NCBI GenBank assembly: GCA_000720375.1
Contig: JOAA01000003.1
Span: forward strand, 1-64,000
DNA from: Rhodococcus rhodnii
GTDB lineage: Bacteria > Actinomycetota > Actinomycetes > Mycobacteriales > Pseudonocardiaceae
Reading direction: 5' to 3'
DNA length: 64,000 nucleotides
Part shown: positions 1 through 11,033 of the stretch, piece by piece
Position numbering within the stretch: position 1 is the stretch's first letter
Layout of the letters: every line of letters starts with the position of its first letter
Notes under the pieces: generated by a model
What the model was told of the DNA's origin: nothing
Databases searched by the model: none
The model's input: only the letters and a program-made list of their open reading frames with translations
Made by a program: the position numbers and the translations under genes

Positions 1-226
1 GGGCTCGGGGCTCGGGGCGAAGCCTCAGGCCATAGGGCACAGGGCTCAACTGAATTCAGAGTGCAGCATTCGAAGCACAGCGTTCGGAACACAGCACACT
101 GCGCCCAGAACACAGGGCTCGGAGCTCGGGGCACGCGGCCCGGAGGACTCGCAGCCCGGGCTCAGGGCTCAGGGCTCAGGGCCGGGCCTGAGCTGAATTC
201 AGAATGCGGCATTCAAAGCACAGCAC
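1..226. repeat. Non-coding low-complexity repeat region
   Basis: No convincing gene lies here. The stretch is built from short G-rich words (GGGCTC and AGGGCTC in runs near 1-20 and 160-185). A 32-base element occurs twice, at 50-81 and 193-224, differing at only three positions; each copy begins CTGAATTCAG and ends GCACAGC. Degenerate copies of the TTCGAAGCACAGC-like tail follow the first element up to about base 120. The second copy stops three bases before the stop codon of the neighbouring leftward lipoprotein gene, so the repeat is the 3-prime flank of that gene. Function unknown. Confidence 0.7.
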
Positions 227-880
227 TCAGGTGCATGTGGAGAGGGCGTGGTCGAGGGCGGTGCGTTCGGCCACGGTGGTGGTGAGGGTGTAGGCAGCCT
301 TGGTGCCTACGTAGATCCGGGCGTAGGCGCACGTGTACCCGGCGTTGGGCGGCATCCACTCGTCGGGAGTCTGGTCACCTTTCGACTGGTTCGTCTTCCC
401 TTGCACCGCAACGAGGTTACGCAGATCATTGGCCGCCTCGGTCCGGCGGACGGTATCCCAGTTCGCCGCGCCCGACCGCCACATCTCGGCGAGCGGAACC
501 ACGTGATCGATCTGGATCTTGGACACGCTGGTGACGGTCTCGCCGGTGTACGGGTCCTGCAAAGTGCCCGACGTCACAGCACAGCGGCCTTCCTTCCGAG
601 AAACGTTCGTCAGATCCCGGGCAAGGACCTGACTCCGTTGGTCACAGCCATCACCATCAACGTCCATCCACGGCTGACCAAAGACACAAGCTTTCTCGCA
701 AGAACGTTCGTAACCACTGAGGGATAACGGTGTCTGGACAACGAGTGCCGCCAGCTGTGTACGAGCCGTAGCGACATCGGGAGTACCCGGAGGGACACCG
801 TTGATCGGCACGCTGGAACCAGGCAGCGCCGCGCATCCGGCTAACAACAACGCAGGGAGGACCGCACGGATCATGCTCAT
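227..880 (-). CDS. Secreted HNH-type nuclease-like lipoprotein (DUF1524/GmrSD-C fold)
   Basis: Predicted exported lipoprotein of 217 residues with an HNH/DUF1524-type domain. From the ATG at 880 the protein opens with a hydrophobic stretch ending in LLLAGC, a lipobox with Cys16 as the lipid-modified residue; a start eight codons upstream would weaken the signal peptide. The C-terminal half carries IDHVVPLAEMW, then NDLRNLVAV and NQSKGDQTPDEW, the His, Asn and His/Lys positions typical of small secreted actinobacterial HNH proteins. Extracellular DNA turnover is the usual suggestion for this family, but the substrate is unproven. It lies downstream of rpiB and the nei-type gene on the same strand, 50 bases after the latter, so co-transcription is possible. 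Confidence 0.8.
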   Translation of the reverse strand: MSMIRAVLPALLLAGCAALPGSSVPINGVPPGTPDVATARTQLAALVVQTPLSLSGYERSCEKACVFGQPWMDVDGDGCDQRSQVLARDLTNVSRKEGRCAVTSGTLQDPYTGETVTSVSKIQIDHVVPLAEMWRSGAANWDTVRRTEAANDLRNLVAVQGKTNQSKGDQTPDEWMPPNAGYTCAYARIYVGTKAAYTLTTTVAERTALDHALSTCT

Positions 881-930
881 CGGGTACCCGCCCTGAACCG
901 GCACCGCAGACGCTGATCAGGCGAAACGCG

Positions 931-1740
931 TTACTCCGGTTGGCAGGTCGGGCACCAGAAGAGGTTGCGCCCCGCCAGTTCCGCCTTCGCCACCGGAGTT
1001 CCGCAGAGGTAGCACGGCTGTCCGGCCCGTCGGTAGACGTAGACCTCGCCGCCGTGGGCGTCCTTGCGGGGTTCGCGGCCCATCACCTCGGGCATGTGCT
1101 CGGGCCGGACCGTGTCGATCTGCCCTGCTTTCACGCCGTAGTTCATCAGCTCCACGAGGTCCACCCACATCTCCTTGAACTGCGTGGGGTCGACCTCCTT
1201 GCCCGGGATCATCGGCGGAACACCGTGCCGGAACAGGATTTCCGCCCGGTACACGTTCCCCACCCCGGAGATCACCGCCTGATCCATCAGCAACACGGCC
1301 AACGGCACCCGGGAGCGGGAAATCCGGTGCCATGCCTTGTCCGGGTCGGCGTCGCGGCGCAGCGGGTCGGGCCCCAGCCGCGCCCGCAGCGCCATCACCT
1401 CGTCCTCGGTCCAGAGTTCACAGGCCGCCGGGCCGCGCAGGTCTGTCCAATGTGTACGGCCCACCACGCGCATCCGGACCTGGCCGACCGGGTCGAGCAG
1501 CGGCAGTTTGCGCTCGTCGAAGATCCCGGCCAGGCCCAGGTGGATGTGCACGATCGCGTCCGGACCATAGACATGGAACAGGTGCTTTCCGTGCGCCTCC
1601 GCGCGCACCAGTTTCCGGCCGTCCAGAATGGACGCTTGGGCGGCGAACCGGCCCTGTGGGCTGGAAACCGCGACCGGGTGTCCGGCGTGACGACGGTGGT
1701 GCATCCGGGCATGCCGGTGCAGCGTATGACCTTCAGGCAT
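931..1740 (-). CDS. nei: Formamidopyrimidine/endonuclease VIII-family DNA glycosylase (Nei type)
   Basis: Base-excision-repair glycosylase/AP lyase of 269 residues that removes oxidised bases from DNA. The N-terminus MPEGHTLH places the catalytic proline and glutamate directly after the initiator methionine, which fixes the start. The C-terminus holds a four-cysteine zinc finger (CYLCG, then WCPTCQ about 20 residues later) of the Fpg/Nei family. The MPEGHTLH opening resembles the Nei branch (as in Rv2464c) rather than MutM. The gene starts 12 bases after the rpiB stop on the same strand, the arrangement seen in mycobacteria, so the two probably form an operon. The exact lesion preference cannot be read from the sequence. 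Confidence 0.92.
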   Translation of the reverse strand: MPEGHTLHRHARMHHRRHAGHPVAVSSPQGRFAAQASILDGRKLVRAEAHGKHLFHVYGPDAIVHIHLGLAGIFDERKLPLLDPVGQVRMRVVGRTHWTDLRGPAACELWTEDEVMALRARLGPDPLRRDADPDKAWHRISRSRVPLAVLLMDQAVISGVGNVYRAEILFRHGVPPMIPGKEVDPTQFKEMWVDLVELMNYGVKAGQIDTVRPEHMPEVMGREPRKDAHGGEVYVYRRAGQPCYLCGTPVAKAELAGRNLFWCPTCQPE

Positions 1741-1752
1741 TTGCCATGAAGT

Positions 1753-2220
1753 CTACTCGGGCAACGCGGGCGGCGTCCCCGTGCGCTCGTAGTCCGAGAT
1801 CAGGTCGATCCGGCGCTGGTGCCTGCCGCCTTCGAACTCCGTGGCGAGGAACGCCTCGACGATCGTGGCCGCCTCCTCCTCGGAGTGCATCCGCGCGCCG
1901 ATCGCCACTACCTGGGCGTTGTTGTGCTTACGGCCCAGTTCGGCGGTTTCGACGGTGTACGCCAGGGCCGCGCGGCAGCCCTCGACCTTGTTCGCCGAGA
2001 TCTGCTCGCCGTTGCCCGAGCCACCGATGACGACGCCGAGGCTGCCTTCGTCGGCGACGACGCGCCGGGCGGCCTCGATGCAGAACGGCGGGTAGTCGTC
2101 CTGCGCGTCGTAGACGTGCGGACCCACGTCGATCACCTCGTGGCCCGCCTGCTTGAGGTGGTCCACCAGATACGTCTTCAGCTCGTAACCGGCATGGTCA
2201 CTTCCGAGATACACACGCAC
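1753..2220 (-). CDS. rpiB: Ribose-5-phosphate isomerase B
   Basis: Cytoplasmic isomerase of 155 residues that interconverts ribose 5-phosphate and ribulose 5-phosphate in the pentose phosphate pathway. It begins MRVYLGSDHAGYELK, with the family SDHAG phosphate-binding/active-site segment. It also contains GVVIGGSGNGEQISANK and ARKHNN-like (GRKHNNAQ) segments typical of RpiB. In actinobacterial RpiB the catalytic base is a glutamate, and the GSGNGEQ segment fits that branch. Length matches the family. It heads a leftward operon with the nei-type gene and is divergent from the ComB-like gene at 2262. Confidence 0.95.
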   Translation of the reverse strand: MRVYLGSDHAGYELKTYLVDHLKQAGHEVIDVGPHVYDAQDDYPPFCIEAARRVVADEGSLGVVIGGSGNGEQISANKVEGCRAALAYTVETAELGRKHNNAQVVAIGARMHSEEEAATIVEAFLATEFEGGRHQRRIDLISDYERTGTPPALPE

Positions 2221-2261
2221 GCGCCGAAGTGTGCCATGGACGGGACTGGCAGGCTGGGCGC

Positions 2262-2951
2262 ATGTTCACTCAGGACGGCTTCGGCGTACGGATGGAATGG
2301 GGTTTGCCGGGCGTCGAGGCGCTGGCCCCGCACTGCACCGTTCTCATCATCGTGGATGTGTTGAGCTTCACCACCTCGGTCGACCTGGCCGTGAGCCAAG
2401 GCGCGCGGGTCGTGGTGCAGGCGCCCACCGCGGAGACAACCGGCTTGAAACGTCCAAGTGAACTCAGGTCCGTCCAAGCGGGCACCGAGCTCACGTTCAC
2501 CTCCCCGAACGGAGGCAGGCTCTGTGAGCGGGCCGCGCAGCAGACCCGGGTGATGGCCGGGTGTCTGCGTAACGCCGCCGCGGTCGCCGACAAGGCGATC
2601 GATCTGGCCGACCGCGGTCCGATCGGTGTCATCCCCGCGGGCGAGCAGTGGGGCGTGAACTTCCACGAGCGCCAGAAGTCCGGCCCGATGCGGGTGGCCA
2701 TGGAGGACTACCTGGGTGCGGGCGCGATCGTGTCGGCTTTGCTGGCCGAGGGCTACAGCCCGGCCTCGCCCGAGGCGGCGTTCGCTGCGACGTCCTACCG
2801 CACGGCCGAGCCGTACCTGGCGGAGTTGCTGGGTGGTTGTGGTTCTGGTCTCGAACTGGGCGCCAAGGGCCTGTCCGAGGACATCGCCCTGGCCGGCCAG
2901 GTGAACGTCAGCAAGGCCACACCGACGTTGGTGAACGGCGTGTTCCAGTGA
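2262..2951 (+). CDS. 2-phosphosulfolactate phosphatase-family protein (ComB-like)
   Basis: Protein of 229 residues with the ComB/2-phosphosulfolactate phosphatase fold. Family-like segments are IIVDVLSFTTSVDLA near the N-terminus (metal-binding Asp in the VDVLS loop), SPNGGRL in the middle, and a C-terminal segment beginning GSGLEL. In methanogens the enzyme makes sulfolactate for coenzyme M. Bacteria outside that pathway carry homologues of unknown substrate, so only phosphatase-family membership is claimed. The ATG at 2262 is chosen over an in-frame GTG at 2229 because the latter adds residues unlike the family. The stop overlaps the GTG start of the next gene (GTGA), so the two are translationally coupled. 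Confidence 0.78.
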   Translation: MFTQDGFGVRMEWGLPGVEALAPHCTVLIIVDVLSFTTSVDLAVSQGARVVVQAPTAETTGLKRPSELRSVQAGTELTFTSPNGGRLCERAAQQTRVMAGCLRNAAAVADKAIDLADRGPIGVIPAGEQWGVNFHERQKSGPMRVAMEDYLGAGAIVSALLAEGYSPASPEAAFAATSYRTAEPYLAELLGGCGSGLELGAKGLSEDIALAGQVNVSKATPTLVNGVFQ

Positions 2952-3596
2952 TCGAGATCGCTGACGGTGTCTACGCGTTCAGGCACGAGGAGCTCGACCT
3001 GACCACGGGTCTGGTGATCGGCGACGACACGTGCCTGGTGATCGACACGCCCGGCGATCACGTGCAGGGCGCCGCGTTGGCCCGGCAGATCAGGGAAATC
3101 ACGTCGAAGCCGTGGCAGGTCGTGTACACGCACAACCATTTCGACCACTACTACGGCACAGGCGCCTTCACGCCGTGCGAAGTGTGGGCGCACGAGAACT
3201 TCCGGTTCGAGGAGTCCGAACGCACGGTCTGGGCCCAGCGGTACCGGGACGAAGGCAAACCGGAGACAGCCAAGGCCATCGAGGAGTCCGAGCTGGTCGC
3301 ACCGACGCGGACCTTCGCCGACCGGGCCGAGATCGACCTCGGCGGACGCACCGTCGTCCTCAGACACTTCGGGCCCGGGCACTCGTTCTGTGACACGGTG
3401 ATCGAGGCCGGGAAGACGGTGTTCGCGGGCGATCTGGTCGAACACCCCGCGTTCATCGAAGAGTCCTTCGGGGACGGCGACATCACCCAGTGGCCAGTGG
3501 CGCTGGAACGCCTGCTGGCGCTGGATCCCGATGTCGTCGTCCCCGGGCACGGATCACCAGTGGGCCCGGACTTCGTTGCCCACCAGCGGGAAATCC

Positions 3597-3625
<29 letters not shown>
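2948..3625 (+). CDS. Metallo-beta-lactamase-fold hydrolase
   Basis: Hydrolase of 225 residues with the binuclear metal site of the MBL superfamily. THNHFDHYYG supplies the HxHxDH motif near residue 60, GPGHSFCDT gives the next metal histidine, FAGDLVEH the bridging aspartate, and VPGHGSPVG the final histidine. No signal peptide is visible, so it is cytoplasmic. The GTG start overlaps the TGA of the ComB-like gene by four bases; in-frame sequence further upstream is an out-of-frame shadow of that gene. The 3-prime end overlaps the convergent aldehyde dehydrogenase by 29 bases. The substrate is unknown; coupling to a phosphatase-family gene suggests a joint hydrolytic step. Confidence 0.85.
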
Positions 3626-5027
<1,402 letters not shown>

Positions 5028-5080
5028 GGGTACTCCCTTGAAGGTCGGTGGCATCGCAGGACACCACCGACCTTAGAACG

Positions 5081-5710
5081 TCAGTCGAAGTTCAGCTCAC
5101 CCGTGCGGGTGCGCTTGAGCTCGTAGAAGTCCGGGTAGCCGGCCAGCAGCTTGGCGCCGTCGAATACGTCGAGGGCCTGCTGGCCGCGCGGGATGCTGTT
5201 GAGCACAGGACCGAAGAACGCGACACCGTCGACGTGGATGGTGGGCGTGCCCACGTCCATCCCGACCGGGTCCATGCCCTCGTGGTGGCTCTTGCGCAGG
5301 GCCTCGTCGTACTCCGCGCTGTCGGCCGCCTTCGCGAGCTCCGCGGGCAGGCCGACCTCCTCCAGGGACTCCAGGATGACCTCGTTGTAGTCGTCCCTGC
5401 GGCCCTGGTTGTGGAACCTTGTGCCGAACGCGGTGTACAGGTCGCGCAGCACCTCCTCGCCCTTGAGCTCGGCGGCGGCGATGGCCACCCGGACCGGCCC
5501 CCAGGCCTTGTCCATGAACTTGCGGTATTCCTCGGGCAGGTCACGGCCCTCGTTGAGGACCGCGAGGCTCATCACCCGGAACCTCAGGTCGATGTCACGG
5601 TGTTTTTCCACCTCGAGGATCCATCGCGACGAGATCCAGGCGAACGGACAAGTCGGGTCGAAGTAGAAATCGACCTTCGTGCGGGCAGTGTTGTCGGTGT
5701 CGGCGCTCAT
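5081..5710 (-). CDS. DsbA-like thioredoxin-fold protein, Rv2466c (mycothiol nitroreductase) homologue lacking second Cys
   Basis: Protein of 209 residues strongly resembling Rv2466c, the mycothiol-dependent nitroreductase/oxidoreductase. Shared stretches include [52 protein letters not shown] and a C-terminal [11 protein letters not shown]. The active-site region reads DPTCPFAW: the mycobacterial enzyme, as I recall it, has CPWC here, so the second cysteine is replaced by alanine while Cys21 remains. A monothiol mechanism with mycothiol is a reasonable inference. The ATG at 5710 or the GTG at 5719 could start it. It is divergent from pepN with 89 bases between, as in mycobacteria. A paralogue with CPYT lies at 39210. 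Confidence 0.85.
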   Translation of the reverse strand: MSADTDNTARTKVDFYFDPTCPFAWISSRWILEVEKHRDIDLRFRVMSLAVLNEGRDLPEEYRKFMDKAWGPVRVAIAAAELKGEEVLRDLYTAFGTRFHNQGRRDDYNEVILESLEEVGLPAELAKAADSAEYDEALRKSHHEGMDPVGMDVGTPTIHVDGVAFFGPVLNSIPRGQQALDVFDGAKLLAGYPDFYELKRTRTGELNFD

Positions 5711-5799
5711 GTTCCGCACAACCGGATCGGCCGTCTACATCTTCCCGTCAGGCGTGATTGGATACCGTTGTCAACTACCAGCCGAACCTGAGGTGATCA

Positions 5800-8364
<2,565 letters not shown>

Positions 8365-8367
8365 CAA

Positions 8368-8421
8368 AACCCTCGTGAGTGTTTCGGCCGGTTCTAACCG
8401 GCCGAAACACTCACGAGGGTT
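8368..8421. terminator. Perfect 26-bp-arm palindrome, bidirectional terminator candidate
   Basis: Left arm 8368-8393 and right arm 8396-8421 are exact reverse complements separated only by CT. The core contains TTTCGGCCGG, then TTCTAA, then CCGGCCGAAA. It lies three bases after the pepN stop and eleven bases from the stop of the convergent gene at 8433, so it can serve both. A related copy with compensated changes is at 37086-37131. A hairpin terminator without a long U-tract, common in high-GC actinomycetes, is the likely role. Confidence 0.75.
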
Positions 8422-8432
8422 GAGCTGGGGTT

Positions 8433-8930
8433 TTAGTGGGCGGGGGTGCCTGCCTGGTCGGCGAGCATGCGCAGGCCGCTGACCAATCCGCCGACCAGGT
8501 CGCCTTCCTTGAAGGACGCGACGAGTGCCATCACGACCAGCTTGAGGCCGCGGTCGGGCAGGCGGCGGGACGCCTCCTCGCCGGTGACGATCTCGACCAC
8601 GCGCTGTCCCGGTGAGACGGCGATCAGCGCGGCGTGGCTGGCGTCCTCAGTGGACGCGTGCAGGCGCTCGGCTTCCACCCGGGTGTCGGCGTTCTTGCCG
8701 TCGCCGAGCGGTCCGAGGTAGACGCTGAAGGACAGGCCTGCCGCGCGGGAGGCCAGCGTCAGCGCTTCGTCCAACCGGGACAGCTGGACCGGGGTGAACG
8801 GCAGTGCGGGCTTGGCTTCCTCGAAGGCCTTGGCCGCGGAGATCCGGCCCGTTGCCGTGACCACCGTGCCCTCCGGAAGCTGCGACTCGTCGATGACCGG
8901 TCCGGCCTTGACGACCTCACCAGCTGCCAC
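8433..8930 (-). CDS. DUF5130 / TPM-like protein (Rv2468c homologue)
   Basis: Protein of 165 residues of the actinobacterial DUF5130 family, which resembles TPM domains. Visible segments are FTPVQLSRLDEAL, SFSVYLGPLG and SPGQRVVEIVTG, followed by a hydrophobic C-terminal helix (LKLVVMALVASF). No signal peptide is seen. The GTG at 8930 is preceded by GGGGAGGT at a good distance and is preferred over a far upstream in-frame start. It overlaps the end of the upstream small membrane-protein gene by 14 bases, suggesting coupling. The position next to convergent pepN is the same as in mycobacteria. Its molecular role is not established. Confidence 0.8.
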   Translation of the reverse strand: MAAGEVVKAGPVIDESQLPEGTVVTATGRISAAKAFEEAKPALPFTPVQLSRLDEALTLASRAAGLSFSVYLGPLGDGKNADTRVEAERLHASTEDASHAALIAVSPGQRVVEIVTGEEASRRLPDRGLKLVVMALVASFKEGDLVGGLVSGLRMLADQAGTPAH

Positions 8931-9168
8931 GGGCACCTCCCCAAGCGGTCCGCGCGTGCTGCGCGGTGTCTTCTTCGTCCGTCGAGTGCGCCGGCTGCGC
9001 CGCACCCGCGGGGTTGGCCGTCCACCAGACAGGCGGGTAGTCCCAGTCCTGCCCAGGGCGGTACCTCGGGGTCTTGGCGGCACGCTCGCGCAGCGTCAGC
9101 AACGCCACGGCGCCGTAGATGGCCGCCGGGATCACTACGAAGACGAGAACTGTCTCGACCGGGCTCAC
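8917..9168 (-). CDS. Small single-span membrane protein
   Basis: Protein of 83 residues. Residues 5-26 (ETVLVFVVIPAAIYGAVALL) form one transmembrane helix, followed by a cytoplasmic-type tail containing PRYRPGQDWDYPPVWW and an acidic/polar end. It corresponds in position and layout to the small gene beside Rv2468c in mycobacteria. The GTG start at 9168 has no clear ribosome site, so a leaderless transcript is possible. The 3-prime end overlaps the DUF5130 gene, and the pair may act together at the membrane. Function unknown. Confidence 0.75.
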   Translation of the reverse strand: MSPVETVLVFVVIPAAIYGAVALLTLRERAAKTPRYRPGQDWDYPPVWWTANPAGAAQPAHSTDEEDTAQHARTAWGGARGSW

Positions 9169-9190
9169 GCGCTAAAGGTATCCGACCCTG

Positions 9191-9500
9191 GTCCACAAGG
9201 GCGCGTTGGGCCCGGCAGTCCAGGCTTGGTCCGGGACACGCTGGGCCGGTGGTCCAGGCTTGGCCCGGGGGACACCGCGCTTGGCCCGGCAGTCCAGAAG
9301 GGCACACATGCCCCGGTGGTCCAGCCGTCGCCGCGATCGTCCGCACAGCGCCGCCACCCGCACGCCTTCCGAACTCGGCAACGAACACCGCGCCCATTCG
9401 GTTCCAAGGCTGCACGACCGACCCGATCGAGTGACTTCCAGGGCTGCACGACCGACTCCAGCGAGACGGTTCCAAAGCCGCCACACCGACTCTAGCGGGG
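9191..9500. repeat. Degenerate roughly 34-bp tandem repeats, non-coding
   Basis: No gene fits the interval between 9169 and 9774. Two repeat blocks are visible. In the first, GTCCAGGCTTGG occurs at 9218 and 9252 (34 bases apart), and the shorter word GTCCA recurs at 9191, 9292 and 9319 within CCGGCAGTCC or CCGGTGGTCC contexts. In the second, TTCCA followed by a GGCTGCACGACCGAC-like sequence begins at 9402, 9436 and 9470, exactly 34 bases apart. The blocks differ in sequence but share the period. They lie upstream of the hexapeptide-repeat gene. Confidence 0.7.
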
Positions 9501-9673
9501 CGGGCGTGTATCACTCACTGGGAGCGTTCCGATTCCAGACAGTCGCATGTCCTGCGGCCTTGGTAATCCGTATGCGCCATGTGACTGCCGAGTATGTCCC
9601 GCGCCCGGCCGAGTCCGTGGTGGCGAACGGCCGCATCGAGTCCAAAACCGAACGGTTGGACTCTCTTGACGGC

Positions 9674-9702
9674 TTGCGACTTTTTCGAGCGACCCATAAC
9701 TT
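9674..9702 (+). promoter_or_regulatory. Candidate promoter of the hexapeptide-repeat gene
   Basis: TTGCGA (9674-9679) and TAACTT (9697-9702) are separated by 17 bases, a fair match to a housekeeping actinobacterial promoter. The predicted transcript start is near 9709, about 65 bases ahead of the ATG at 9775. This stretch is clearly more AT-rich than its surroundings. Prediction only. Confidence 0.4.
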
Positions 9703-9774
9703 TCACCTGTACGGACCTTGCGGACCCCGCTCGAAGCACTACTTCTCACATTTGAGTCACGAGGAGGCCCCGAC

Positions 9775-10176
9775 ATGACCACGATGCCGACCCCCGATCA
9801 GGCGACCATCGACGCTCTATTCGCTGCACTGTGTGATGGGTTTGCAGAGGGAACTCGTGTCACCGCGGGCACCAGGGTCGCTCGTGGCACCCGAGTCACC
9901 AGGGGAACGAGGGTGACCGCCAGCGCGGAAGGTACGCGCGTCACCTGCGGCACCAGGGTTACCCGCGGTACTCGTGTGACGCGGGGCACACGCGTCACGG
10001 CAGGCACGCGCGTCACCCGTGAAGGAACCCGCGTGACGCGTGAAGGAACCCGAGTCACCGCCGGCACGCGTGTGACATGCGGCACACGCGTCACCCGTGG
10101 AACGCGGGTTACCCGAGGCACCCGCGTGACCCGCGGGACTCGTGTCACCGCGGGTACGCGCGTTACGTCGTCCTGA
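9775..10176 (+). CDS. Cationic GTRVTx hexapeptide-repeat protein
   Basis: Unrecognised protein of 133 residues. Residues 1-31 form a short helical leader (PDQATIDALFAALCDGFAE). The rest is about 17 repeats of the hexapeptide GTRVTx with x mostly Arg, Ala or Cys, interrupted three times by one to three extra residues. The product is strongly basic. The ATG at 9775 follows GAGGAGG at seven bases. The repeats use many synonymous codons (CGN and AGG for Arg, all four Thr and Gly codons), so the protein sequence is kept while the DNA varies, which argues for real translation on this strand. Valine with threonine two residues before it every six residues fits a left-handed beta-helix; a repetitive modified peptide is another option. 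It is convergent with the HNH gene. Confidence 0.75.
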   Translation: MTTMPTPDQATIDALFAALCDGFAEGTRVTAGTRVARGTRVTRGTRVTASAEGTRVTCGTRVTRGTRVTRGTRVTAGTRVTREGTRVTREGTRVTAGTRVTCGTRVTRGTRVTRGTRVTRGTRVTAGTRVTSS

Positions 10177-10185
10177 GGCTTCCCG

Positions 10186-10860
10186 CTAAGCGGCGGGTTC
10201 GCCCAGGTAAGGCAGCCACAGCGGATCGGCGTCGGCCACCCCGGCCAGCAGGCGCCAGTGCGGTCCGCGTGGCGCCGCCGGTACTACCCGCAGGCGCCAC
10301 CCCAGTTCACTGAGCAGCTTGTCGGCCTTCTTGTGATTGCACTTCGCGCAGCTGGCCACGCAGTTCTGCCACGTGTGGGGACCCCCACGACTGCGCGGCA
10401 CGACATGATCTATAGTTTCCGCCCGGCCGCCACAGTAGGCACATCTGTAGCGGTCTCGGTGCATCAAGCCAGCACGAGTCAACGGCACGCGCCCGCGGTA
10501 GGGCACGCGCACGTAGTTGCTGAGCCTGATCACCGACGGGATCTCCACGCTCGACGTGGCGGAATGCATCACCATTCCGGTCGGATCACCGTGCACGACC
10601 TCAGCTTTGCCACAGACGACGAGCACCACGGCCCGCCGTAGTGGCAGCGCTGTGAGCGGCTCGAACGTGGCGTTGAGTAACAGGACCCTGCGGCGGCCCC
10701 ACGAAGGGACCATGGGCGCAGGCGGCCCCGTAGCTACTGTCGACGCCGAACGCTGCTCCGCCACTGGCAGTTGCGTAGGCAGCGCTGTCAGCGACGCGCT
10801 CCCGGTGCCGGTTGCACCGAGTTTCACGTCGCTGATCGGAGTCGGTTTTCGGTCGGGCAC
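10186..10860 (-). CDS. HNH endonuclease-domain protein (Rv2469c homologue)
   Basis: Protein of 224 residues with a C-terminal HNH nuclease domain. CAYCGGRAETIDHVVPRSRG supplies the first zinc cysteines and the catalytic histidine, and NCVASCAKCNHKKADK supplies the second cysteine pair and HNH Asn/His. The middle part (VLLLNATFEPLTALPLRRAV) is typical of this conserved chromosomal family. The GTG at 10860 follows GGAGGTGGTCGC, and the resulting length matches the mycobacterial homologue, so the longer form starting at 11043 is rejected. The family is a housekeeping HNH protein rather than a homing enzyme; its target is not known. It is convergent with the hexapeptide-repeat gene, nine bases apart. 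Confidence 0.88.
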   Translation of the reverse strand: MPDRKPTPISDVKLGATGTGSASLTALPTQLPVAEQRSASTVATGPPAPMVPSWGRRRVLLLNATFEPLTALPLRRAVVLVVCGKAEVVHGDPTGMVMHSATSSVEIPSVIRLSNYVRVPYRGRVPLTRAGLMHRDRYRCAYCGGRAETIDHVVPRSRGGPHTWQNCVASCAKCNHKKADKLLSELGWRLRVVPAAPRGPHWRLLAGVADADPLWLPYLGEPAA

Positions 10861-11033
10861 GCGACCACCTCCACCGGGGTGCAAGCCATAGTCGACCACA
10901 AACCACACCCCTCGCGCACGTGTGTTGACATACGTGTCACGTCCCGGTTCGTCAAAACCCCCGTGAACGCGTGCTGAACGCGTGCGCCATAGCCTTGCCG
11001 CGTGACCTCGTCCCCACTCGCGAGATCGGACCG

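Noticed and set aside
9191..9500. CRISPR-like array
   Set aside because: The 34-base units are degenerate throughout, without conserved repeats separated by unique spacers, and no cas genes are present.
9798..10148. Minus-strand frame in the hexapeptide gene (RVTRVP repeats)
   Set aside because: It is the mirror of the repeat. It lacks a ribosome site, and the codon variation is synonymous for the plus-strand protein, not for this one.
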